Assembly: GCA_013043685.1 (NCBI GenBank)
Contig: JABDNT010000046.1
Coordinates: forward strand, 62,001 to 126,000
Length of the DNA stretch: 64,000 bases
Direction: 5' to 3'
Source: Flavobacteriaceae bacterium
GTDB taxonomy: Bacteria; Bacteroidota; Bacteroidia; Flavobacteriales; Flavobacteriaceae
A model generated the notes under the pieces. The model was not told the DNA's origin. It saw only the letters and a program-made list of their open reading frames with translations, and made no database searches. The position numbers were made by a program, and so were the translations under genes. The stretch's first letter is position 1, and the number at the start of each line of letters is the position of its first letter. This document shows, piece by piece, positions 27,625-36,633 of the stretch.

Positions 27625-29945
27625 AAAATACCAGAACCACAACCATTTTCCTGTTGTTGTTTTTTGTGTTAAGTACTTCTATACTCTCACAAGAAACCGT
27701 TTACAGTAAAGTAAGGGTTTCATTAGATAATAGCTCTGAAATAGAACGACTCGCAGGTCTCGATTTCGACCTCGATCACCCCGAATTTGAAGGGGAGGAT
27801 AGTTTGTATCTATATGTTACCGAAGCTGAAATTACAAAACTCCGTTACCACAACTTTCAGTTTGAGGTGGTTATACCAAATTTTCGTGAGTATTATGCGG
27901 AGATGCTGATGGGGGATGCAGAAAATATACAGAACATGACCCGATCGGATTTTGTAGCCGATGGTTTCGACCTCGGTTCATTGGGCGGATTTTACACGTT
28001 TGCTGAAATGGAGGCTAAATTGGATGAAATGAAAACCAATTACCCGAACCTGGTAACTACCAAGAGCAGTATTGGAACCAGTATTGAAGGAAGACCTATC
28101 TGGATGGTTAAGATCTCGGATAATCCTGATCTTGACGAACCGGAACCGGCCGCTTATTTCGATGGAGTTCATCATGCACGGGAACCTCTGGCCATGGCCA
28201 CGACCATAAATTATATGTTCTGGTTATTAGAAAATTATGAAACAGATCCAATGGTTCAATTCCTTGTGGATAACCGCGAACTATATTTTGTTCCGATCGT
28301 GAATCCGGATGGATACGTGTACAATGAAGAGACTGATCCCGATGGCGGTGGTTTATGGCGAAAAAACCGGAATCCCAATGGAGGTGGCCTTTGTATAGGA
28401 GTTGATCTAAACAGGAATTATAGTTTCGGTTATGCTGCAAACGAGTCCTGTTCCAGTCCTAATCCCTGCTCGGGAGTGTACAGGGGAACAGCGCCCTTTT
28501 CCGAACCGGAATCGACCGCCGTAAAGGATTTCCTGGCATTGATACAACCCAACACGGCATTTTCAACACATTCAACCGCAGGTAGTTATTTGATGCCATA
28601 TGGTTTCGATACGTCTCCACCTGACTTCGAAATATATTCCGAATGGGCATCGGCTTTTCTGGATGATAATGACTATCCTTACGGTGTTACTTTTCAAATG
28701 CTGGGTTATACTAGCTGTGGCACAACCAGGGATTACCTGCATTCCGAAGGAATCTATGGATGGACTCCAGAAATAGACGGTGATGGTTTCTGGCCACCTC
28801 CAAGTACGATTTTTGAACTCGTTGATGAAAACCTGAGAGCGTTATTTTATCAATCGTGGATTTCAGGAGCGTATCTCGATGTTCAAAGTCATACACAAAT
28901 TGGAAATGCTTTGCCCGGTGAGTCGTTCCAATTGGTCGTAGAAATTAAGAATACCGGAGTAGGAGCTGAAGCCCAGAATGTTAGTGTTATTCTATCTACT
29001 TCAAACACCAATGTCACCGTTCCTACTGCTAATGATTATGGTATCGTTGCGGCAAGGGAGAAGAAAGATAATAATGCGAGTCCTTTCATTATCAGTTTAG
29101 ATCCGTCATTTGTGGGCAGTTACTTCGATCTTACCATCACGACGTACCAGGATGCAGTTGCAAATGAATCCATAGACATTCCGATCTTTGTAGGTGAAGG
29201 CACAACCTTGTTCTTCGATGATGCTGAGAACGGCATGTCTAACTGGACCGCCAGTGGAAATGGAATTTCCTGGAGTGAAGTAGGGGATGATTCCTACAGC
29301 GGAGATTTCAGTTTTGGCGATTCCAACGGAGGGAATGGAGAAAATAATACTTCTAATAATTTCGAATTGAACCAGACATTCGCTTTCGATATTGATTTCA
29401 GACCCGTGGTTACCTTCGCGTCTAAGTGGTCTATTGAAAGTGATGACAATGCCAATTTTCAAGTTTCGACGGACGGAGGAACGAACTGGAATACATTAAA
29501 AGAATATTCTAAAAATAATGACTGGACGGTAGAATTGTTTGATTTGGTCGCATATTCCGGGCTTCCTGATGTGCGATTCAGGTTTACCATGGATACCGAT
29601 GGCTTTATACCTGGAGACGGCTTTTACTTCGATGATTTCACTGTGAAAGAATATGATAATAATACCTTAGGAAATAACGAATTTTACAACGAGGCCATTG
29701 CCGTCTATCCGAACCCATTCGGCGCCGATGGTTTTCGAATACAGGCACCTTTAGATGTAATATCAGAAATATCAGGAATTCAAATGAACGATGTTTTAGG
29801 CAGAACTATGGAGTTGCAGTATAATGTGGAAAACGATGCGATAGCAGTTAGTGAGACAGCTTCGATGGGCCCGGGAATCTATTTTATCAGCTTGTTAAAT
29901 AGCAAAGGGAGTATTCTTACCGTTAAAAAATTGGTTAAATTATAA
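27621..29945 (+). CDS. M14 zinc carboxypeptidase with T9SS sorting domain
   Basis: A 774-residue secreted carboxypeptidase. The zinc motif HxxE is in DGVHHAREPLAMA (His185, Glu188). LYFVPIVNPDGYVYN, CIGVDLNRNYSFGY and STHSTAGSYLMPYG with the third His follow, then the catalytic Glu in YGWTPEIDGDGFW. The C-terminal about 80 residues (IAVYPNPFGADGF to GIYFISLLNSKG, ending TVKKLVKL) are a type A T9SS sorting domain, so it crosses the outer membrane through T9SS. The start is TTG at 27621, supported by the signal peptide NTRTTTIFLLLFFVLSTSIL and the overlap with the preceding small gene. Confidence 0.93.
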   Translation: MKNTRTTTIFLLLFFVLSTSILSQETVYSKVRVSLDNSSEIERLAGLDFDLDHPEFEGEDSLYLYVTEAEITKLRYHNFQFEVVIPNFREYYAEMLMGDAENIQNMTRSDFVADGFDLGSLGGFYTFAEMEAKLDEMKTNYPNLVTTKSSIGTSIEGRPIWMVKISDNPDLDEPEPAAYFDGVHHAREPLAMATTINYMFWLLENYETDPMVQFLVDNRELYFVPIVNPDGYVYNEETDPDGGGLWRKNRNPNGGGLCIGVDLNRNYSFGYAANESCSSPNPCSGVYRGTAPFSEPESTAVKDFLALIQPNTAFSTHSTAGSYLMPYGFDTSPPDFEIYSEWASAFLDDNDYPYGVTFQMLGYTSCGTTRDYLHSEGIYGWTPEIDGDGFWPPPSTIFELVDENLRALFYQSWISGAYLDVQSHTQIGNALPGESFQLVVEIKNTGVGAEAQNVSVILSTSNTNVTVPTANDYGIVAAREKKDNNASPFIISLDPSFVGSYFDLTITTYQDAVANESIDIPIFVGEGTTLFFDDAENGMSNWTASGNGISWSEVGDDSYSGDFSFGDSNGGNGENNTSNNFELNQTFAFDIDFRPVVTFASKWSIESDDNANFQVSTDGGTNWNTLKEYSKNNDWTVELFDLVAYSGLPDVRFRFTMDTDGFIPGDGFYFDDFTVKEYDNNTLGNNEFYNEAIAVYPNPFGADGFRIQAPLDVISEISGIQMNDVLGRTMELQYNVENDAIAVSETASMGPGIYFISLLNSKGSILTVKKLVKL

Positions 29946-29994
29946 ATGCTGCAATTTTTTGGTGTAATTGTTGTTATGAATAAGAAAAACCCCC

Positions 29995-30645
29995 ATGAGA
30001 CTTAATATACTAATCGGATTGGTTTTTATAAACTTTTCGGTGTTAACCGCTCAAATTGATAATCGAAATGTTCAGGTTGAATTAGATCCTGTAGAAGACG
30101 ATTTCAAAGATCCAGGCGGTGTTGAACTTCCGGCGTTGAAGCAGCCCAGCCTGAGTAATTACGATCCTTCTCTAAAGCCCAATACAAATCTCAAAATTGC
30201 GGATGACGAGGATAAAGTAGATTTTACACAAGGAGATGGATTAATGGATTATACTTCGAATATTGTCCCTAAAGCATTTAAAAAAGATAAAAAAGCCAAG
30301 GAGGAATATGGTCGTGATCAATTCCTGGGAACTGTTGCTACCTCCGGAGGTTTTGTCATGGTAAAATACAGGGATCATGAATTCGTGGATGGTGACCGCA
30401 TCCGGATATTTATGAACGGAGATGTGATAAAATCTGAGGTATCGCTTGGAGGCTCTTTTAAGGGTTTTACCTTAACACTGGATGAAGGGAACAATCAAAT
30501 AGTATTCCAGGCATTGAATCAGGGTAGTTCCGGGCCAAATACTGCCGAATTACATGTATATAACGACAAGGGTCAGCTAATCTCAGCTGCCGAATGGAAT
30601 CTGCTTACCGGAAATAAAGCGACCATAGAGGTACTAAAGCAATAG
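29995..30645 (+). CDS. exported protein of unknown function
   Basis: A 216-residue protein. Signal peptide MRLNILIGLVFINFSVLTAQ leads into an acidic, Pro-rich segment (VELDPVEDDFKDPGGVELPA) and a C-terminal beta-sandwich-like half: GFVMVKYRDHEFVDGDRIRI, SLGGSFKGFTLTLDEGNNQI and NTAELHVYNDKGQLISAAEW. I recognise the general pattern as a conserved secreted flavobacterial protein without known activity. It follows the M14 gene by 49 bases in the same direction and may share a transcript. Confidence 0.75.
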   Translation: MRLNILIGLVFINFSVLTAQIDNRNVQVELDPVEDDFKDPGGVELPALKQPSLSNYDPSLKPNTNLKIADDEDKVDFTQGDGLMDYTSNIVPKAFKKDKKAKEEYGRDQFLGTVATSGGFVMVKYRDHEFVDGDRIRIFMNGDVIKSEVSLGGSFKGFTLTLDEGNNQIVFQALNQGSSGPNTAELHVYNDKGQLISAAEWNLLTGNKATIEVLKQ

Positions 30646-30678
30646 GTAATTGTAAAGATTATAGGGAGCTGTGGACTG

Positions 30679-31341
30679 CTAGTTCTTTTTTTCTTCGGTT
30701 TCGTCCTCTTCCTTCATCTCACTCTCATCTGCATTCAGTTTTTCCAAAAGCTGATCGTAATTCTCAATTTCAGAATAAAGCGTACCTCCCAGGCTTACGA
30801 TTGGATTTGTAATTGAATCGTATGGAGTTTTGGTATATTTAAAAGTTCGAACGAGAAAATCTTTCACTTCCGGTTTTTCCTGCAGGTTCATCGTGCGATA
30901 CTTATAATAACTCTTATCCAGTTTACTCACAAGACTGTCACAGGTGCTGCAGCCATCTTTCAGATAGACGAGTATATTCTTTTTAGGATCTATCTTCACC
31001 TGCGTTGATGGTTTGCGCACGACACGGCGGGATAAGCTATCATTTACAGTGAGTTCGTAGGTATAGACCGGAACACGGCCTCGCTCCACAACCAGGCTGG
31101 CAATGTTGATCTTTGAAGCCTTCGGAACTCTGTGTAGTCTGGGGGTACCAGCTCTTTGACGAAATCCGGATCCCTTGACCTTGATAGAGACATCCAGGTC
31201 ATGTTCGTTCTCATTTATGGCATATATCATTAATCTGTTGTTCACTCTTTCGTCCACGATCTTTATAGGACGGTCTTGTGCAGACAAAGTAAGTTGAACG
31301 GCAAATACCAGTAGGATAAATACGTTGAGCGGTTTTTTCAT
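30679..31341 (-). CDS. exported glutaredoxin-like protein
   Basis: About 220 residues. Signal peptide KKPLNVFILLVFAVQLTLSA. The N-terminal half is beta-rich (RLMIYAINENEHDLDVSIKV, TYELTVNDSLSRR). The C-terminal half has the thioredoxin-fold pattern NILVYLKDGCSTCDSLVSKL with a CSTC redox motif, YRTMNLQEKPEVKDFLV and a cis-Pro-like SITNPIVSLGGTLY. It ends in a Lys/Glu tail. I trim to ATG 31341 because the longer frame adds MCLVKPRI before the signal. I infer periplasmic thiol chemistry, or a fold relative of it. Confidence 0.75.
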   Translation of the reverse strand: MKKPLNVFILLVFAVQLTLSAQDRPIKIVDERVNNRLMIYAINENEHDLDVSIKVKGSGFRQRAGTPRLHRVPKASKINIASLVVERGRVPVYTYELTVNDSLSRRVVRKPSTQVKIDPKKNILVYLKDGCSTCDSLVSKLDKSYYKYRTMNLQEKPEVKDFLVRTFKYTKTPYDSITNPIVSLGGTLYSEIENYDQLLEKLNADESEMKEEDETEEKKN

Positions 31342-31458
31342 AATACGGGGTTTAACGAGGCACAATATATGTATATTCTTACAAATATTCGATTATTTTA
31401 TATCTGCTTCGGAGCTTAAGAAATGGTATTCTTTAATTAAGAAAATAAATTTCACGAA

Positions 31459-32034
31459 ATGGTTATCTTTAAATCTCTGAAAAGAATTCGAACATACATG
31501 AAAAAAAAGTTTTGGACTTCAGATAAGGTTGTAAGTTTTGTAGCAATATGTATTAGTTTATTCACACTTTATATTTTCGTAAAACAAACAAATATTATCG
31601 AGGAGCAAAGTAGGCGTTCCGTAATGCCCTATCTCATGCTGGAATCTTCTAATAATAGTGAGAATAACACATATTCCATTAGCATAGTAAACTACGGGGT
31701 GGGCCCGGCAATTGTAGAAAGCAGAGTGATCCATTATAAAGAGAAGGTCTATGATATGGAACTCTATGAATTCCTTCAAAAACAAATCCCTGAAATGGAT
31801 AGTGTGGAATTACTAAACACGACAACGCTGCAAGTTGGGGTAGCAATCCCTTCATCCAGCGAACGCAATGTTATAACTGCAGGAGGTGATAAGAGTAGTT
31901 ATATTAATTTTCTTAGGATCATGAGTAAATTATCCGAAGAAGGATTCAACTATGAAATTAAATACAGGTCCATTTACGACGAACACTGGATGATTTCGGG
32001 AAAAGACCAAGTGCCTGTTTTGCAGGAGGATTAA
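31459..32034 (+). CDS. membrane-anchored protein of unknown function
   Basis: A 191-residue protein with one N-terminal membrane segment (KVVSFVAICISLFTLYIFVK), a short basic cytoplasmic start and a periplasmic domain of about 140 residues. NNTYSISIVNYGVGPAIVES suggests a beta-sandwich domain. An alternative ATG at 31498 would shorten the N-terminus. No family is recognised with confidence. It is flanked by a divergent redox-like gene and the T9SS BNR gene and seems monocistronic. Confidence 0.65.
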   Translation: MVIFKSLKRIRTYMKKKFWTSDKVVSFVAICISLFTLYIFVKQTNIIEEQSRRSVMPYLMLESSNNSENNTYSISIVNYGVGPAIVESRVIHYKEKVYDMELYEFLQKQIPEMDSVELLNTTTLQVGVAIPSSSERNVITAGGDKSSYINFLRIMSKLSEEGFNYEIKYRSIYDEHWMISGKDQVPVLQED

Positions 32035-32138
32035 ATGTAGGTCAATTTATAAATCAAGACCTATATCATATATGAATACCCATCTTGTATAGGATTAACT
32101 ATTATCTTTAAACCTCTCTCATTATAATTCAAAAAACT

Positions 32139-33833
32139 ATGAAATCGAATAGAATACTCACATTACTATTTCTTTTTAGTCTGTCTTATTTCTTTGGGAA
32201 TGCACAAACTATCGAGCAAATCCGTGAGATGCACAACGAAGTTCCCGACGATCCCTATACAACTGTCGACAAAAGCCGGCAAGCTCGCACACCAGCCTAT
32301 AAGGTGCGTACCGCGTATTTCTTTACCACACAGGTGAATGTGGATGCTGATGGCAATAACATTGTTGGAGATGCAGGAAATGAAACTTCGATCGCCATAG
32401 ATCCAACAAATCCAAACAGGATCGCTATTGGTTGGAGACAATTTGATGATGTCGGCAGTAATTTTAGACAAGCAGGTTACGGATACTCTTTGGACGGAGG
32501 ATATAATTTCACTTTTCCGGGCGTATTGAACCCTGGTGTCTTCAGGTCCGATCCAGTCCTTGACTTTGATTCGGACGGAAATTTCTATTATAATAGTCTT
32601 CGCGGAACTTTCGATTGTGATGTCTTTAAAATCACAGACGGAGGAACAGACTGGGGGAGCCCCGTGCCTGCCCGGGGAGGGGATAAGCAGTGGATGACCC
32701 TCGATAAAAGCGGTGGGTCGAGCGCCGGGCATAATTACTCTTACTGGAATACTTCTTTCACCACCTGTGCTCCGGGGGCATTTACGAGATCTACCGATGG
32801 TAGCAATTCCTTTGAAGATTGTGAAGTTATAGATAATGAACCATTTTGGGGAACGATGAAAGTTGATGGTAATGGAGACCTGTACATGGTAGGTCGAAAT
32901 GGTGCCGGAAGCGGTATGGTAGTTGTAAAATCAACCAATGCCAAGGATCCGGGTGAAGTAGTGGACTGGGACTTTGTAACACCCGTCGATCTGGATGGGG
33001 TAGTGTACGCTCAGGGTGATGTGAATCCCGCTGGTTTGGTAGGTCAGGCATGGATAGATACAGATAATTCCGGCGGATCGGGGGATGGTAATGTTTACGT
33101 GCTGGGTTCTGTATTGCGATCGGGTGGTGATCCGGCGGATGTGATGTTCGCTCGAAGTACCGATGGCGGACTTAGCTTCGAACCACCGGTTCGGGTTAAC
33201 ATCGATACCGGAAATACCTATCAGTGGTTCGGAACCATGTCGGTTGCGCCCAATGGAAGAATAGACGTGGTTTATCTGGATACAAGCAGTGCAGGGACCG
33301 GTTCGGTGGACTCTCGATTAATTTACTGCTGGTCCGATGATCAGGGAGATACATGGAATGATTATTTGATGATATCGGAAATGTTCGATCCGACCATCGG
33401 ATATCCCAATCAGAATAAAATGGGTGATTATTACGATATGAAATCCGACAATGATTATGCGCACCTAGCCTGGTGCAACACTCTAAATGGCGGACAGGAC
33501 GCCTATTACACCCGCATTTCACCCGAAGGCATACTTGGAGTTGATGATATTGCCTTAGCAGAAGGATATGGCTTTATTAGCTATCCCAATCCTTTTTCAG
33601 AAGAAACCACACTCCAATTCTATACGGGTGATGATCAGGCAGCACGAATGGACGTTTACAATATGCAAGGCCAATTAGTGAACACTTTGTTCGATGATAT
33701 TAACTCGGGAACTACAAAAGTTCGCTGGGATGGCACGAACGGAGCCGGGCAGCGCATGGCCGAAGGGCTTTATTTTGTTGCTTTGGAAGTAGAAGGAACC
33801 AGAAGTCTTCAAAAAGTTATTTTGAAAAAGTAG
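32139..33833 (+). CDS. secreted BNR/sialidase-like propeller protein with T9SS sorting domain
   Basis: A 564-residue protein with signal peptide SNRILTLLFLFSLSYFFGNA and a beta-propeller made of sialidase-like repeats (YSLDGGYNFTFPG, RSTDGSNSFED, RSTDGGLSFEPPV, WSDDQGDTWNDY). The C-terminus (ISYPNPFSEETTLQFY, MDVYNMQGQLVNTLFDD, GLYFVALEVEG, LQKVILKK) is a type A T9SS sorting domain. No sialidase catalytic set (Arg triad, Tyr, Asp) can be pointed to, so hydrolase activity is not claimed. It is distinct from the giant propeller family. TATCTTTA at 32103-32110 may be its -7 promoter element. Confidence 0.88.
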   Translation: MKSNRILTLLFLFSLSYFFGNAQTIEQIREMHNEVPDDPYTTVDKSRQARTPAYKVRTAYFFTTQVNVDADGNNIVGDAGNETSIAIDPTNPNRIAIGWRQFDDVGSNFRQAGYGYSLDGGYNFTFPGVLNPGVFRSDPVLDFDSDGNFYYNSLRGTFDCDVFKITDGGTDWGSPVPARGGDKQWMTLDKSGGSSAGHNYSYWNTSFTTCAPGAFTRSTDGSNSFEDCEVIDNEPFWGTMKVDGNGDLYMVGRNGAGSGMVVVKSTNAKDPGEVVDWDFVTPVDLDGVVYAQGDVNPAGLVGQAWIDTDNSGGSGDGNVYVLGSVLRSGGDPADVMFARSTDGGLSFEPPVRVNIDTGNTYQWFGTMSVAPNGRIDVVYLDTSSAGTGSVDSRLIYCWSDDQGDTWNDYLMISEMFDPTIGYPNQNKMGDYYDMKSDNDYAHLAWCNTLNGGQDAYYTRISPEGILGVDDIALAEGYGFISYPNPFSEETTLQFYTGDDQAARMDVYNMQGQLVNTLFDDINSGTTKVRWDGTNGAGQRMAEGLYFVALEVEGTRSLQKVILKK

Positions 33834-33835
33834 AC

Positions 33836-34264
33836 CTATCGATTTCTCAGGGATTTCATGGCACCAGAATTCAATTGAAAGTCAAGGTCTGGAATGAATG
33901 AAGTTATCTTATTTCGCTTGAAGTAAGCCTTGAACTTCGGAATGATCCGTACTGTATCCTGGTAATAATTTCGTATTACTTCAGAATTCGCTTCAATTCC
34001 CATCATGGTGCACCAATTCAGGTAATCTGTGGATTCTTCAATCAATTCAAATTCTCTGAGCGCAAGAACCACCTTAACGCAGGGATCGTTTAATTGCAAA
34101 TCATCGTATTCATCCTGAATATAACAATGCTGTTTTTTATTCTGAATTGTGAAAATTACAGGAACAAGGTTGAAAATATCCTGGTTGTCTGGCGAAGCAT
34201 CAACGCTGACGGAATGCTGCCGAATAAAATCTTTTAGTGCCCTGATTTCGGGATAATCAGGCAT
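33836..34264 (-). CDS. hypothetical protein
   Basis: A 142-residue soluble protein without signal or membrane segment. Features are an N-terminal helix (YPEIRALKDFIRQHSVSVDA), FTIQNKKQHCYIQDEYDDL and a central acidic helix (VVLALREFELIEESTDYLNW). I do not recognise a family. It ends two bases from the end of the convergent BNR gene and is close behind the small membrane ORF upstream, with which it may be co-transcribed. Confidence 0.6.
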   Translation of the reverse strand: MPDYPEIRALKDFIRQHSVSVDASPDNQDIFNLVPVIFTIQNKKQHCYIQDEYDDLQLNDPCVKVVLALREFELIEESTDYLNWCTMMGIEANSEVIRNYYQDTVRIIPKFKAYFKRNKITSFIPDLDFQLNSGAMKSLRNR

Positions 34265-34267
34265 GAC

Positions 34268-34381
34268 CTATTTCTTCTTGTCGTTTTTCCCCTTGATGAT
34301 CAAATACAATACGGGACCCAACATGAATAAGATGAGAACAATGATAATGACAGCTTGCCAGATTCCAATAGCCAGGGACAT
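34268..34381 (-). CDS. single-span membrane micropeptide, 37 residues
   Basis: An ATG-started frame of 37 codons: MSLAIGIWQAVIIIVLILFM then a Gly-Pro and the basic tail KGKNDKKK. It has one strong membrane helix of about 22 residues with a positively charged C-terminus. It starts 40 bases after the end of the neighbouring VGINTT gene and its stop lies four bases before the next start in the same direction. Composition and tight spacing support expression. The function is unknown. Confidence 0.6.
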   Translation of the reverse strand: MSLAIGIWQAVIIIVLILFMLGPVLYLIIKGKNDKKK

Positions 34382-34421
34382 GGATTAAGTTTTGGTAAAT
34401 ATAACCCTTTGGTTTTTATAC

Positions 34422-35081
34422 CTAGAATCCTGCGGGCAATGTGGCTGTACCAGTAGCTGAATTGGACATGTCCACAGTAATATTGTTTTGCTCTTTAGCG
34501 ATAAATCCTTTACGATAAATCATGATATTAAGCCACATGTCAATTTCCGTGTTAATATAAGAGGTAGCCCCGGATTTTTGCCATTCTGAATTATTTACGA
34601 ATGCCCTTAGAAACCAGGTTTTGGTCGTTAAATTCGGATATGCATAAATCTGATATCCTTCAATATTATCGTCTGATATAAGACTATGAGGCATAATACT
34701 TCCGGTTCTTCCAGCTCCCGCGATTCCGCAGGAATAACCCTGTACACTTACTAAATAATCTGTGGTTGAGATCTTGGTATCATAGTCGAGCAAACCGTCG
34801 GCCGATAAATTACTGAATTTAAATTCGACATAATTAATAGGCCCGTATTTACTTAGGTTAATGTCATATCGCGATAGCTCGTTAGCCACTGTATTTACAA
34901 GGAATTTGGATCCTCGAATATTAGTATTATCACCCGGATCTTCAAGATACAGGCCATCGTCCAACAGAACATCACCATCTACCTCCAGGTCTGCGGAAGG
35001 TTCACTTGAATTTATACCGACCTGAGCCATGGTTGCCGAAATGCAACAAACAAAAACAAGAAGTAGGGTAATTTTTTTCAT
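34422..35081 (-). CDS. secreted VGINTT-motif surface protein, copy 3
   Basis: A 219-residue exported protein (signal KKITLLLVFVCCISATMA). The mature start QVGINSSEPSADLEVDGDVL belongs to the V-G-I-G/N-T-x-x-P-x-x-x-L-x-V-x-G motif of Bacteroidota surface and tail-fibre-like proteins. The rest is beta-rich: STTDYLVSVQGYSCG, YPNLTTKTWFLRAFV, DMWLNIMIYRKGF. It is the third of a tandem set of homologues in one direction with gaps of about 10 bases, so likely one operon. Role unknown; perhaps a surface layer or adhesive component. Confidence 0.75.
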   Translation of the reverse strand: MKKITLLLVFVCCISATMAQVGINSSEPSADLEVDGDVLLDDGLYLEDPGDNTNIRGSKFLVNTVANELSRYDINLSKYGPINYVEFKFSNLSADGLLDYDTKISTTDYLVSVQGYSCGIAGAGRTGSIMPHSLISDDNIEGYQIYAYPNLTTKTWFLRAFVNNSEWQKSGATSYINTEIDMWLNIMIYRKGFIAKEQNNITVDMSNSATGTATLPAGF

Positions 35082-35092
35082 TAGTTCGTTTA

Positions 35093-35719
35093 TTATTCAA
35101 AAACTGGAATTGATGAAGCTGTCCCGACATTGGAACCACCAAGATTACTCAAGATGGTAGGAAGATCCCTGAAATAGGATTTGTCGTAAACGATAAGTTG
35201 GATGTAATATTCCAAACTGTCTGTCGGATCCAGGTCTAGTTCTACATTTCGTATTTCGAGATGCCAGGTACCACCACTTTTAAAGGTACGCACCACGAAA
35301 TGGCCGATAGAGAAATTATCGCCGCCAGGCACTTTTTTAATTGCATCCCCAACATATCTGAAATTTGCTACTCCAACCACATACTTATTGATATCGTATT
35401 GGAGGTCGACATCGTTTAGGTTGTCCAAATACACATTAGTGAAATGATAATTTACCGTGTTGACTGGGGCCACATTTAGTTGATCAACATCTAATAAAGT
35501 GATTTGTCCAACGGGTGTGGAATTGGTAACTCTTGTTACCAATTTAAAGTCTTCGTCAACGGGGGACACCGTATTCAGGTTACCAGTAACAAATTTTTTC
35601 TGAACCAACATCTCTCCGGCAACATGTAAATCTGCCATTGGTGTGGTCGTGCCTATACCAACTTGTCCAATTGTTAATCCACAAACCATGAAGAAAATAG
35701 AAAGAATACTATGTCTCAT
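35093..35719 (-). CDS. secreted VGINTT-motif surface protein, copy 2
   Basis: A 208-residue exported protein (signal RHSILSIFFMVCGLTIG). The mature start QVGIGTTTPMADLHVAGEML has the motif in its standard form. Same layout as its neighbours: a middle segment YDINKYVVGVANFRY, a strand block SGGTWHLEIRNVELDLD and EYYIQLIVYDKSYF near the end. Separated by 11 bases from copy 3 and 10 from copy 1. The copies have diverged strongly outside the motif, pointing to an old duplication. Confidence 0.75.
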   Translation of the reverse strand: MRHSILSIFFMVCGLTIGQVGIGTTTPMADLHVAGEMLVQKKFVTGNLNTVSPVDEDFKLVTRVTNSTPVGQITLLDVDQLNVAPVNTVNYHFTNVYLDNLNDVDLQYDINKYVVGVANFRYVGDAIKKVPGGDNFSIGHFVVRTFKSGGTWHLEIRNVELDLDPTDSLEYYIQLIVYDKSYFRDLPTILSNLGGSNVGTASSIPVFE

Positions 35720-35729
35720 AATGTTTTCT

Positions 35730-36362
35730 TTAATTTATGATTGGTGAGGCAGCTGCACCACTGCTAGTATTAGCCATTGGGATATTAACTGTTCCAAACT
35801 GTTTGGAAACATCATTCGAGAAAATGAGGGTACTAATTGTCCAGATACCCATTTGAGTTTCATCGAGATTTGCAGCCTGGGGATAATCTGCCACCAGATG
35901 CCATGTTCCATTGTCAATAAATGCAGAGGCGAACGGTATACTTGAATTCGTCTCTACACCGGGATTTGAGGTTAAGTCTAATTCCTGGTTAAAACTGGCT
36001 GAAGTCACGATGACCACATAATTACTTGCATCTATTCCGGTGTCGAAATCTTTAACCCAATCAAGATCTGGATCCTCAATCACATATTCCTGGATATAGG
36101 CAAGGGCAACTCCTGTTGGATTACTAACATCTAAGGATTTTATGGAATTATCTCCTTCCTGAATAAGAAATGTCGTCGTGTCTGTGTCTCGTTGAGGAGT
36201 AAAATTGGTGATCTCCAAGCCATTTAAAATGGTCATATCACCTGCAACTTCTAATGTTTTCCTTGGATTGGTAGTATTAATACCAACTTGCGAATAGATA
36301 TTGCCGCTTATAACGAAACAGGCAAGTAAGAAAATCGCAGCGGGGGCTTTATACGATTTCAT
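35730..36362 (-). CDS. secreted VGINTT-motif surface protein, copy 1
   Basis: About 210 residues. I trim to ATG 36362, which gives the signal peptide KSYKAPAAIFLLACFVISGN; the longer frame from 36386 places MYNPNLLI before it. The mature start QVGINTTNPRKTLEVAGDMT matches the motif. Also shared with the siblings: DASNYVVIVTSASF, NGTWHLVADYP and a Ser/Ala-rich C-terminus. It is the first gene of the tandem triplet, and its leader region contains a strong palindrome at 36483. Confidence 0.75.
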   Translation of the reverse strand: MKSYKAPAAIFLLACFVISGNIYSQVGINTTNPRKTLEVAGDMTILNGLEITNFTPQRDTDTTTFLIQEGDNSIKSLDVSNPTGVALAYIQEYVIEDPDLDWVKDFDTGIDASNYVVIVTSASFNQELDLTSNPGVETNSSIPFASAFIDNGTWHLVADYPQAANLDETQMGIWTISTLIFSNDVSKQFGTVNIPMANTSSGAAASPIIN

Positions 36363-36482
36363 AATTAACAAATTTGGGTTGTACAAATATATAAGGTAAT
36401 CGTGTAAGTAATTGTTAAAGAGTAGGCTGGAACAGTGACGTATAACGAATAAAATTGTATTTCAACGAAAAAAATTAAATTA

Positions 36483-36498
36483 TACGTGTAAACACGTA
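36483..36498. promoter_or_regulatory. palindrome TACGTGT-AA-ACACGTA
   Basis: Perfect 7-base arms with a two-base centre, in the 271-base gap between the divergent VGINTT operon and yceI-like gene. It lies 121 bases from the first start and 136 from the second. The shape fits a dimeric regulator site, but no matching regulator is known to me here. Confidence 0.4.
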
Positions 36499-36633
36499 GG
36501 AAAAAAATCAAAATTGTAAGAAATATTCACAGCTACTAACACCTTTTCTAAATCTCAAAAAATAATAAATGTTGCTGAAAAGTGTAATATTTATTTATTG
36601 TAAGCGACTGATTTTCAAAATAACCACACCATT

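Noticed and set aside
32139..33833. Functional sialidase
   Set aside because: The propeller repeats are clear, but the catalytic residue set of sialidases could not be identified.
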